DNA of 64,000 nt from Bacillota bacterium (GTDB lineage: Bacteria; Bacillota; Clostridia; Lachnospirales; Lachnospiraceae). The stretch spans positions 124,001 through 188,000 of the forward strand of contig JAEYOQ010000059.1 in the NCBI GenBank assembly GCA_023411555.1, written 5' to 3'. The notes beneath the pieces were generated by a model that was not told the DNA's origin, ran no database searches, and worked only from the letters and a program-made list of their open reading frames with translations. Of the stretch, positions 53,926 to 61,761 are shown in pieces (position 1 is the stretch's first letter; each line of letters begins with the position of its first letter). The translations under genes were made by a program, and so were the position numbers.

Positions 53926-54171
53926 TTGAATACAGGTATTGTTGAGGTTGATATACATGGGATGACCAGATATCAGGCTAAGATTTATCTTGATAATCAA
54001 TTGAAAAAGGCTAAGAAGGATGTTTATCGAATTCGGGTAATCCACGGTTATCAGGGAGGTACCCAATTAAGGGAGTTGGTAAGAGGAGAATATTCTCGAC
54101 ATCCTAAAGTACTGCGGATAGAAATTGGTCTAAATCAAGGAAGTACAGACCTGATATTAAGAGAAATATAA
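53926..54171 (+). CDS. Small Smr-domain protein
   Basis: The 81-residue protein is almost exactly one Smr domain: VEVDIHGMTRYQAKIYLDNQLKKAKKDVYRIRVIHGYQGGTQLRELVRGEY. It has the hallmark DIHGMT and HGYQGG (usually HGxGxG) elements. Smr domains of MutS2 type are nucleic acid-binding and often endonucleases; in stand-alone form the role can be in rescue of collided ribosomes. The TTG start lies 5 bp after prfC with GGAAGG inside its 3' end, so it is co-translated with a translation factor. The second Gly of the usual HGxGxG is retained in shifted form. Confidence 0.85.
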   Translation: MNTGIVEVDIHGMTRYQAKIYLDNQLKKAKKDVYRIRVIHGYQGGTQLRELVRGEYSRHPKVLRIEIGLNQGSTDLILREI

Positions 54172-54216
54172 ATAGAGTATTAATCTGATTCGTAATATAG
54201 AATATCATAGGAACCA

Positions 54217-54251
54217 AAAAGGGCTGATGCATAAATCGCATCAGCCCTTTT
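54217..54251 (+). terminator. Terminator of the prfC-smr operon
   Basis: AAAAGGGCTGATGC (54217-54230) pairs perfectly with GCATCAGCCCTTTT (54238-54251), loop ATAAATC, T-run within the stem. Confidence 0.9.
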
Positions 54252-54262
54252 GGCATCCTATT

Positions 54263-54305
54263 CATTGCAATAGAAAGTTCGAGAAGCATACTTTCTATTG
54301 TAATG
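54263..54305. repeat. Second hairpin after the prfC-smr terminator
   Basis: Arms 54263-54278 and 54290-54305 (CATTGCAATAGAAAGT type) pair at 15 of 16 positions, with an 11-nt loop. No T-run follows. It probably belongs to the decayed gene region on the right. Confidence 0.5.
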
Positions 54306-54400
54306 CACAACTTAACTTATTTATTATCTTTCGTGCTATTTTTCTTTGGCGAAATAGGCTGCAAGCACAATGCTCGTCATAGCCGGTTCTTTGTTGTACT

Positions 54401-54700
54401 TTAAACATCTAAAGCGACAATCGTGTCAACTAAGGAGCAGCTCACACCATAGCCGTATTCTCCGACCTCCGAATTCACATCCAGATTCAGATTAGGAGTA
54501 CCCTCTTCCTAGGTCACTTACAGGGGAAGTGTGTAGCCAACCTGCAATAGATCCATGGGAATAATGATATAGATGAGTTGTACTAACAATAGAACCAATT
54601 ATCAGAGCCGCACGCTGCATTGACTTCTCCTAAGTATGCACTCAGCTCAGCCTCGAAGGTCATGCCTCCTGTAGCCGGAACTGTATGTGGAAATATGTCA
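54401..54700 (-). pseudogene. Remnant of a decayed gene
   Basis: On the minus strand, blocks that read like real protein occur in changing frames with stops between them: FDIFPHTVPATGGMTFEAEL with SAYLGEVNAACGSDNWFY, then LQVGYTLPL, then EGTPNLNLDVNSEVGEYGYG and VSCSLVDTIVALDV before TAA at 54401. At least two frame changes or stops interrupt it. I cannot name the family. No ribosome site or start is present, so only the 3' part survives. The flanking 54701-55049 (349 bp) shows no further recognisable block; it ends with the AraC gene promoter region. Confidence 0.45.
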
Positions 54701-55049
54701 AACAATCAAGCTCAGGTAATAGAATACCATCGCTTCTCTCATATATGCTTCCTTGTAAAAGGAATAGTCAAACCGGCTAAGCCTAAATTCGCCTCACATA
54801 CATGCTTGTTTATTATATACTTAGGATCGGGTTTTTGCTATAGGTTAAGTATTGTAAATCTAGGGAATATTTGTATAAAAACCCCTATTGTAACATAATG
54901 GAAGCGAATAGGGGTCTGGCAACCTGTGTATTTACCCTTATGGAATTGAACGAAGCTATTGGAAAAGAGCCCTTTATGGTATAAACTACATATAGAGGAT
55001 TATCAGCATCGGGCTATTGTCTGGTGATAGCATAGGAGTAGAAGCATAT

Positions 55050-55913
55050 ATGGAAAAAGTTTTGTTTTCTGATAATGTCGGAGGAATCATGGTAGAACGA
55101 ATCGAGCGTGATTCGAACTTTAATATGATGTCAAAGCACTTCCACAATGAGTATGAGATATATTATCTTGCGAGCGGTGAGCGGTATTACTTCATTGAGA
55201 AGCAAACCTACTACATCAAGAAAGGGACTTTGGTATTCATCGACAGAAATCAAATCCACAAGACGGTAATGGCAAATACCACCTATCATGATCGCATTCT
55301 GATGCTGCTATCAGAAGATGCCTTGGATGCCATATTTAATCTGTATGATAATATTGATATCCGGAGCTTTTTTGCTAAGAATTCCGGCGTAATTGAATTG
55401 AATGAGTTAGGTCAGACCTATTTGGAAAACCTGATCAGTGACATAACTACGGAGCTTAGGGGGAAGCATACCGGCTTTGAGTTCGTCATGAAGGCTAAGA
55501 TAGCAGAACTGATCATCTTTGCATATCGGTGTCAGACCGGTGAAAATGCTAAGATGCAAGCTGAGACAATCCATTCGGAGAAGTATCGTAAAATTAACGA
55601 GATAGCAGAATATATCACTCATAATTATCAACACAATATCTCGCTGGCGGATATAGCGCAGAGATTTTACATCAGTAAAAGCTATTTAAGTCGTATTTAT
55701 AAAGAGGTTACGGGTTTTACGGTAAATGAATACATAAATATCGTTCGAATCAAGAAAGCTCAGCAGATGCTCGAAAGCACAGATTATAGTATCACTCAGA
55801 TTGCTGAACAGATTGGCTACGACAGCATCACTTACTTTGAGAAGGTATTCAAAAAATACATCGAGCAATCTCCACTCAAATACCGCAAAAAGCTAGAACG
55901 CCATAAGAAGTAG
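55050..55913 (+). CDS. AraC-family transcriptional regulator (near GH4)
   Basis: The ATG at 55050 has ATAGGAG upstream; the TTG at 55017 does not. The 287-residue protein has an N-terminal cupin sensing domain with MMSKHFHNEYEIYYLASGERYYFIEKQTYYIKKGTLVFIDRNQIHKT (about 23-70). The C-terminal double HTH is ISLADIAQRFYISKSYLSRIYKEVTGFTVNEYI and YSITQIAEQIGYDSITYFEKVFKKYIEQSPLKYR. It is convergent with the GH4 hydrolase gene, separated by the palindrome, and may control it or a sugar system elsewhere. Confidence 0.92.
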   Translation: MEKVLFSDNVGGIMVERIERDSNFNMMSKHFHNEYEIYYLASGERYYFIEKQTYYIKKGTLVFIDRNQIHKTVMANTTYHDRILMLLSEDALDAIFNLYDNIDIRSFFAKNSGVIELNELGQTYLENLISDITTELRGKHTGFEFVMKAKIAELIIFAYRCQTGENAKMQAETIHSEKYRKINEIAEYITHNYQHNISLADIAQRFYISKSYLSRIYKEVTGFTVNEYINIVRIKKAQQMLESTDYSITQIAEQIGYDSITYFEKVFKKYIEQSPLKYRKKLERHKK

Positions 55914-55966
55914 AAGATAGAATAATCGAAATAAAGTGGAGACTACTATCGAAAAAATTATTCTAT

Positions 55967-56285
55967 GGCTTTCGCAAAATAGACTTAAGATAAGAAGGAA
56001 GGCACATACTTCCCCAACGGGCTGTTTTAACACAAACTAACGCTGTAGGAAAGGATATCATGTATCCCATAATGCACTGTTTGACGGACAGATTGTTGTT
56101 TTGTATGACAGAAGCAAACATACTATGTTTGATAATGGCATACAAAACAATAAGATGTCCGGCAACCTGTGTGTGAGGGATATATGATGTCCTTTCCTAC
56201 AGTTTGTATCATAGGATATGAAACAGCCTTTTTGTGAGGGAAGTATGTGTCTTCCTTCTTATTCACACGTCTTTAAGCGAAAGCC
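55967..56285. repeat. 319-bp nested imperfect palindrome
   Basis: Six paired blocks are symmetric about 56123: GGCTTTCGC/GCGAAAGCC (55967-55975, 56277-56285); a 24-bp pair (55991-56014, 56238-56261, 1 mismatch); GGCTGTTT/AAACAGCC (56020-56027, 56221-56228); a 26-bp pair (56043-56068, 56177-56202, 2 mismatches); a 23-bp pair (56085-56107, 56139-56161); and CAAACATA/TATGTTTG at the tip (56115-56131). Bases 56047-56086 match 16521-16560 at 38 of 40. No reading frame spans it. It looks like a MITE-like repeat or a very long structured RNA. Confidence 0.85.
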
Positions 56286-56298
56286 TTAAGTATATTCC

Positions 56299-57684
56299 CT
56301 AGAACCATTGGGACGGCAGATACTTCCTTGTGTTTTCAAGCATTTCATTGAATAAATCCAAGGCATCCTTTTCATCAATTGTTACCAAGGGATCCTTGCA
56401 GAAGGCCTCAAATGCCAATTCTCGGTCACAGCTGAGAGCCGCGTTAAGAATACGCTCATGATTATCAACATGGGGAGTAAGGAGAGCTAATATATTATCC
56501 GGTGCTTCACCTGCAAATACAGGTGTAATATGATCACGTTCAAATAATGCGTTCGTCTCGACAATTGCTCCGAGAGGAAGATTGGCGATCTGGCCAACAT
56601 TGGGCACATTTACGTTGCTGACAGTACGAGCAAGCCCCAATAAGGACTTAATCAGTAGGATTCCTTCTTCTCCTGAGGGCTGATTATTAAGACGAAGCTC
56701 CTTATTTAGGTATTGTCTTGATTTCTCTATTCGCTTATGTAAATCCTGAACTCGATAATCCACGGTGGTGAGTGAGAAGCCCCAAGACTCTACGGTTTTA
56801 GGGTCCTTTAGATAGATGGGAGGCATAAACTCCGCTAGATGTCGATCGCCGGCAGCCGCAATCAGGCCATAGTTTCGGAATAAGTCAAATTTCACTCTAT
56901 GGTTGCAGGCAAAGGGATTATTCATCCAATTGTCATCCTTCTGATTATAGCCTAATTGGTAGTTTTTATCTACGAATTCCTTATATAAGGGGAATAGATC
57001 GAAGCCCTTATAGGAGGCATAATCAAACCAGGTAAAGTGGTTGATACCAAGTACATTAACCATAATCTCATCACGTTGTATGCCACTAAAGCCGAGCATT
57101 TCCTCGACTATACTGGCTAATAGCTTCTGAGTCCCGAAAACCTCGTGGCAACAGCCAAAGGCTTTAATCTGTGGAAATACATGATAAAGCGTCTTCACAC
57201 ATATGGACATGGGATTCGTATAGTTGATTACCCATGCCTTCGGTGAATACCTCTTGATTGCTTCGGCTATCTGGACGAACATTGGAATGGTTCTTAATGC
57301 TCTCATCACACCACCAGGGCCGGCGGTGTCTCCAACCGACTGATAGATACCGTATTTTTCCGGTGCATGGACGTCAGAACGCATCTCCTCAAGGGTACCA
57401 GGCATGATAGAGATAATGACAAAATCCGCTCCGGTTAGGGCTTCCTCCAAAGATCTTGCTGTTTTATAATGCCAGATTCCTTTGCGACTAGGATCTTGTA
57501 AAAGATTGTTGCCGATCATCTCGTTATTACGAGAGGCATCATAATCAATATCGTATAGATAGATATTACCTCCAAGCTGATCATCAATAGATAAGTCGGT
57601 CATAAAGGTCCAGGCCCATCCCTTGGAGCCGCCGCCAATATATGCTATATTCAGGTCTGTTACCTTGTCATCTGTGTAAATCAT
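56299..57684 (-). CDS. Glycoside hydrolase family 4 enzyme (alpha-galactosidase-like)
   Basis: The 461-residue protein is a GH4 enzyme, which cleaves glycosides by an NAD+- and Mn2+-dependent oxidation-elimination route. The NAD fold is NIAYIGGGSKGWAWTFMTDL (about 12-31). The substrate motif NYTNPMSICVKTLY (about 156) and the metal Cys-His in FGCCHEVFGTQKLL (about 183) follow, then GINHFTWFDYAS (about 215). The Cys-His-Glu text separates it from the phospho-glycosidase subgroups, which have Cys-Asn or Cys-Asp, and favours unphosphorylated alpha-galactosides, alpha-glucosides or alpha-glucuronides. It is cytoplasmic. Exact sugar not decided. Confidence 0.9.
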   Translation of the reverse strand: MIYTDDKVTDLNIAYIGGGSKGWAWTFMTDLSIDDQLGGNIYLYDIDYDASRNNEMIGNNLLQDPSRKGIWHYKTARSLEEALTGADFVIISIMPGTLEEMRSDVHAPEKYGIYQSVGDTAGPGGVMRALRTIPMFVQIAEAIKRYSPKAWVINYTNPMSICVKTLYHVFPQIKAFGCCHEVFGTQKLLASIVEEMLGFSGIQRDEIMVNVLGINHFTWFDYASYKGFDLFPLYKEFVDKNYQLGYNQKDDNWMNNPFACNHRVKFDLFRNYGLIAAAGDRHLAEFMPPIYLKDPKTVESWGFSLTTVDYRVQDLHKRIEKSRQYLNKELRLNNQPSGEEGILLIKSLLGLARTVSNVNVPNVGQIANLPLGAIVETNALFERDHITPVFAGEAPDNILALLTPHVDNHERILNAALSCDRELAFEAFCKDPLVTIDEKDALDLFNEMLENTRKYLPSQWF

Positions 57685-57982
57685 AGCTATACCTCGCTTT
57701 ATATTGTGTTAATAATAATCTTATGCAGTAATTATAAAATGACTTGGTTATTAAAACTACGAATATATTATGAGATTTACAATGAAAATCAAACTATATT
57801 GCTCTGATTCATGAAAGGAATATGCAGAGTATCGGGTCTGATTACATAGAGAATATTACTTCACAGAGAATTAGGAGAAGTGAGAGAAATAGTTCGTGAT
57901 GTTCAGAATGTTTTATGATAAAATATAGAAACAGACTGCACAATGTGAAGGCTAGATCAGTTAGTGTACAGGAGAATAGAAG

Positions 57983-58750
57983 ATGAATTATCAGGCATTA
58001 TTTAATACAGCAATGCTTGCCGGTGAGATTATGGCCCAAAGTGGGGCTGAGACCTATCGAGTAGAGGATACCATGATACGTATTCTGAAAGCCTATGACC
58101 TTTCTACGGTAGAGGTATATGCTACCACTACAGGTATTGTAGCAACCTTATCGGTCCCTTCCATGGAACCTATCACCGGTGTAAAGAGGATCACCAATCG
58201 GTCAAATAATTTAAGTAGAATTAATGATGTTAATCAGATTTCCAGAGATATCTGTAGTGGTGTGATCAATGTTGAAGAAGCTTTCATGAAGCTGCAGGAG
58301 ATCAGAAACAGTAAGATCTACAACGACCTGGTCATCGCGATTGCTACGATCGTTTCCATGGGAGGCTTTGTTGGAATCTTCGGTGGTTCTTTGATGGATT
58401 GCTTATTAGCAGGGGTTAACGGTGTTTTTATCGTTATCATTGGAAGGCTGGCGGATAACCGTGTAGGTGGTCCATTTATTATGGATATGGCTAAAAGCTT
58501 TGTATTGGCGGTTATCACTATGATTCTTGCAAAATATATCAAGGACATAGATCGTAACCTGATCATTATAGGCTCTATCATGCCTTTGGTTCCCGGGATA
58601 CCGATTACGAATGCGATTCGTGACACACTTCAAGGGGACTATAACTCCGGTACTGCAAGAGCGGTAGAGGCTTTTGTCATTTCTCTCGGAATTTCAGTCG
58701 GTGTGGGTCTCGGTATCGGATTTTTCAATTTCGTAGAAAGGATATTATAA
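57983..58750 (+). CDS. Threonine/serine exporter, ThrE N-terminal part (DUF1212 subunit)
   Basis: The 255-residue membrane protein is the larger half of a split ThrE-type exporter. It has a cytosolic amphipathic N-terminus with the family text AMLAGEIMAQSGAETYRVEDTMIRILKAYDL (about 9-40) and VYATTTGIVATLSV. About five membrane spans follow, including IGSIMPLVPGIPITNAIRDTLQGDYNSG (about 197-224). It works with the small subunit whose gene starts 2 bp later. Family exports threonine and serine; direction here is by homology. Confidence 0.9.
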   Translation: MNYQALFNTAMLAGEIMAQSGAETYRVEDTMIRILKAYDLSTVEVYATTTGIVATLSVPSMEPITGVKRITNRSNNLSRINDVNQISRDICSGVINVEEAFMKLQEIRNSKIYNDLVIAIATIVSMGGFVGIFGGSLMDCLLAGVNGVFIVIIGRLADNRVGGPFIMDMAKSFVLAVITMILAKYIKDIDRNLIIIGSIMPLVPGIPITNAIRDTLQGDYNSGTARAVEAFVISLGISVGVGLGIGFFNFVERIL

Positions 58751-58752
58751 TT

Positions 58753-59208
58753 ATGCTGCTACAAATTCTAAGTGCATTCATCGCAACGGCAGCATTCTCG
58801 GTTCTGTTTTATCTGCCGAAAAGATACATTATACATTCCGGAATGACCGGATGCTTTGGCTGGCTTATCTATCTAGTAGGCCTTGAGATACTGAATGATA
58901 AGGTGTTGTCCACTCTGACTGCTACGATTCTGGTGGCACTGGCTTCTCATATACTAGCAAGAGTCTATAAGACCCCAGTAACCATGTTTCTAATTCCCGG
59001 CATTATTCCTTTTGTACCAGGAGCGGGAATGTATCAGATTGTCACAGGAATTGTCGAAGGAAATGTAGAGAGTACCTCCTTTTATTTCTTTGAAACGATA
59101 CAGGTTGCAGGTTCCATAGCGCTGGGAATCTTTATTATCGATACCTTCTTTCGACGTAAAGCAAAAGGGGCGAATAGTAAATGCCATGGAATTGATGCTA
59201 AATCCTAA
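58753..59208 (+). CDS. Threonine/serine exporter, ThrE C-terminal part (DUF3815 subunit)
   Basis: The 151-residue membrane protein has four spans and the family loop ARVYKTPVTMFLIPGIIPFVPGAGMYQIVTGIVEGN (about 56-91). It follows its partner by 2 bp, so they are one translational unit. Its last 11 bp overlap the end of the convergent AraC gene at 59198-59980, so the two mRNAs are complementary at their 3' ends. Confidence 0.9.
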   Translation: MLLQILSAFIATAAFSVLFYLPKRYIIHSGMTGCFGWLIYLVGLEILNDKVLSTLTATILVALASHILARVYKTPVTMFLIPGIIPFVPGAGMYQIVTGIVEGNVESTSFYFFETIQVAGSIALGIFIIDTFFRRKAKGANSKCHGIDAKS

Positions 59209-59980
59209 AATACTGCATCTTCTCCCGGTACTGGGTTGGAGTCATTCCAACTACCTGCTTGAACTGCCTCATGAAATGCTCCTCGTTCTCATAACCGCAT
59301 TGAGCAGCTATATCACGAATGGTATCGCTGGTTGCGATTAAGGAGGTTTTCGCGAATTGTATCTTGCAGGCTATGACATCGGCAATACAGGAGGTTCCAA
59401 AGGTTAGCTTATAAAGTCTCTGAAAATGAGAGGGACTTAAATTCACCTGATGTGATAAGCGTTCGATGGTCCATTTCTCTTCCGGATGACGATAAATCAT
59501 GGAGCGCAGATTGAGCAAGGCATCATGGTAGCCATATAACCTGGTGTCTTGTGGCCGATAGGCTGCCAGTTCATTAACCTTTACGAATAATAAACGCATT
59601 AGTAAATCCATAGACTCAATTCGATTGGAGTTATTCGAGATATACTCCAGATAGATTTCTTTTAAGATCTTACCAACCTGCTTTGTTGACGGGAGTGTCA
59701 TTATCGTGTCAAGAGGCAGGTTTCTGATATCCAGCTCTTTATCTGCGTCAAAATGAATAAAGTCATTGGCATAGCTTCCCCCGTTTCCCATATAGATCTG
59801 CGGGGTATTTTTATTATAGATTAGAACAGAGTTCTTGTCAGCCGTCACCCAGCTTCCCTCAAGGCAAACTAAGGCTGAGGTACGGAAATAGAGAAAGAGA
59901 TAATCTCCAGAGCCGTATGGGCGGTTGATAGAAAACTGGCTGCTATGTACATAATTAATTCCGATTGCATTGATATTCAT
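59198..59980 (-). CDS. AraC-family transcriptional regulator of the arabinose locus
   Basis: The 260-residue protein has a cupin-like N-terminal domain (about 15-105, with FRTSALVCLEGSWVTADKNSVLIYNKNTPQIY) and a C-terminal double HTH: WTIERLSHQVNLSPSHFQRLYKLTFGTSCIADVI and DTIRDIAAQCGYENEEHFMRQFKQVVGMTPTQYR. It is divergent from the GH51-GH127 operon across 266 bp and is the probable activator of that operon. It carries no transport gene next to it. Confidence 0.9.
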   Translation of the reverse strand: MNINAIGINYVHSSQFSINRPYGSGDYLFLYFRTSALVCLEGSWVTADKNSVLIYNKNTPQIYMGNGGSYANDFIHFDADKELDIRNLPLDTIMTLPSTKQVGKILKEIYLEYISNNSNRIESMDLLMRLLFVKVNELAAYRPQDTRLYGYHDALLNLRSMIYRHPEEKWTIERLSHQVNLSPSHFQRLYKLTFGTSCIADVIACKIQFAKTSLIATSDTIRDIAAQCGYENEEHFMRQFKQVVGMTPTQYREKMQYFRI

Positions 59981-60086
59981 GATAGTCTCCAGAAGAAAAA
60001 GTACGATTCATCAGTATGAAAACATCATATATCATTGATGAGTACTGTGTCAATGTGATAAGTTAAAAGCATAAATTATCATAGTA

Positions 60087-60138
60087 GTGTGAATTACCTA
60101 AAAGCATAATTCACACACCTCCTAATTTGTGTCTGCGT
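60087..60138. repeat. Dispersed palindromic element B, copy 2
   Basis: GTGTGAATTA (60087-60096) and TAATTCACAC (60107-60116) form a perfect 10-bp stem with a 10-nt loop, followed by ATTTGTGTCTGCGT at 60125-60138. The 14-nt string and its position after a hairpin repeat those at 8546-8594. It sits in the divergent AraC/GH51 promoter region, so it could act as an operator there. Confidence 0.55.
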
Positions 60139-60246
60139 CGCAAGAGGGTATAAACTGTTTCACCTACGAGACATTACACACTCGAAACAAACGAACACAA
60201 ATGTAGGAGAATAGTTAGTAAGAATGAGTAGGAAAGGAAAGTACGT

Positions 60247-61746
60247 ATGAAGGCAAAATTAAGACTAAATAAGGACTTTGTAGTAGGTAAGGTAGATGAA
60301 AGAATCTACGGTTCCTTCATTGAGCATTTGGGAAGGGCTGTTTATAACGGTATTTATGAGCCCACTCATCCAATGGCAGATGACCAAGGCTTCCGTAAGG
60401 ATGTAATGGAGCTTGTTAAGCAATTAAATGTTCCGATTGTTCGTTATCCTGGAGGTAACTTTGTATCAGGCTATAATTGGGAGGATGGGATTGGACCAAA
60501 GGAGAAGCGTCCCAGACGTGCTGAATTGGCATGGCATACCATAGAGACCAACGAGGTCGGTATTGATGAGTTCCAGGAATGGGCGAAGCGTGCAGGTAGC
60601 CAAGTAATGCAGGCCGTGAATTTGGGTACCAGGGGACCGGATGAGGCGAGGAATCTTTTGGAATATTGTAACTTTCCTGGGGGAACCTATTATAGTGATC
60701 TACGTCGTGCCAATGGTTTTGAAGAACCATTTAATATTAAGGTATGGTGCCTGGGCAATGAGATGGACGGTCCCTGGCAGATTTGTGCAAAAACCGCAGA
60801 GGAATACGGACGAATTGCCTGTGAGACTGCTAAAGTGATGAAGGAACTGGACCCAAGCATTGAGCTGGTTGCTTGTGGCAGCTCCGGACTGAATATGCCC
60901 ACCTTTGGAAAATGGGAGGCTACGATACTCGAGCATACATATAACTATGTAGATTACGTTTCTCTCCACAGCTATTACGGTAATGGGAATGGGGATACCC
61001 CCTCCTTCTTAGCCTGCTCACTGGATATGGATCAATTCATAAAATCCGTTGTAGCAATTTGTGATTATGTGAAAGCGATAAAGAGGTCTGATAAGACTCT
61101 TAATTTATCCTTTGATGAATGGAATGTATGGTTCCATAGCAACGAAGCGGATAAGAAGCTGGAACGCTGGCAGATTGCACCCCATCAGCTGGAGGATATC
61201 TATACCTTTGAGGATGCCTTGGTTGTCGGATGTTTATTGATTACCCTGCTCAAAAACTGCGACCGTGTCAAGATGGCATGTCTGGCACAGCTGGTTAACG
61301 TGATTGCGCCGATTATGACTGAGAATGGGGGCCCTGCTTGGGTACAGCCTATTTTTTATCCCTTTATGCATGCGTCCAATTTCGGTAGGGGTATTGCCCT
61401 ATCCCCTGTAGTTTCCTGTGACAGCTATAGCACCAAAAAAATGAAAGAGGTACCATATGTAGAAGCAATTGGTATTCTTAATGAGGAGAAGAGTGAGCTG
61501 ACCGTCTTTGCAGTAAATCGATCCTTAGAGGATAATATTGAATTTGAGATCGATCTTCATGATTTTGCCGGAGCCAGCTTACAGGAACATATAGTACTGG
61601 AGCATGAGGATTTGAAGGCTGTGAACACCAGTACATCCCCGGATAACGTAGCACCTCATACCAATGGAAGGACACAGGTAAACACAAACTCAGCTACTGC
61701 AACACTAAATAAGCATTCGTGGAATGTAATCCGTTTTAAGATCTAA
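60247..61746 (+). CDS. Alpha-L-arabinofuranosidase, glycoside hydrolase family 51
   Basis: The 499-residue enzyme has the normal GH51 size and no signal peptide. The catalytic acid/base is Glu172 in WCLGNEMDGPWQ, and the nucleophile is Glu291 in LSFDEWNVWF. The N-terminal text YGSFIEHLGRAVYNGIYEP (about 21) and VRYPGGNFVSGYNWEDGIGP are family hallmarks. It removes L-arabinofuranosyl residues from arabino-oligosaccharides in the cytoplasm. It is followed 15 bp later by a GH127 enzyme of complementary stereochemistry. AAAGGAAAG precedes the start. Confidence 0.95.
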   Translation: MKAKLRLNKDFVVGKVDERIYGSFIEHLGRAVYNGIYEPTHPMADDQGFRKDVMELVKQLNVPIVRYPGGNFVSGYNWEDGIGPKEKRPRRAELAWHTIETNEVGIDEFQEWAKRAGSQVMQAVNLGTRGPDEARNLLEYCNFPGGTYYSDLRRANGFEEPFNIKVWCLGNEMDGPWQICAKTAEEYGRIACETAKVMKELDPSIELVACGSSGLNMPTFGKWEATILEHTYNYVDYVSLHSYYGNGNGDTPSFLACSLDMDQFIKSVVAICDYVKAIKRSDKTLNLSFDEWNVWFHSNEADKKLERWQIAPHQLEDIYTFEDALVVGCLLITLLKNCDRVKMACLAQLVNVIAPIMTENGGPAWVQPIFYPFMHASNFGRGIALSPVVSCDSYSTKKMKEVPYVEAIGILNEEKSELTVFAVNRSLEDNIEFEIDLHDFAGASLQEHIVLEHEDLKAVNTSTSPDNVAPHTNGRTQVNTNSATATLNKHSWNVIRFKI

Positions 61747-61761
61747 GAAAGGAAGACGGTA

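Noticed and set aside
54620..54898. A 92-residue plus-strand frame
   Set aside because: It runs antisense to the decayed gene blocks on the minus strand and has no ribosome site.
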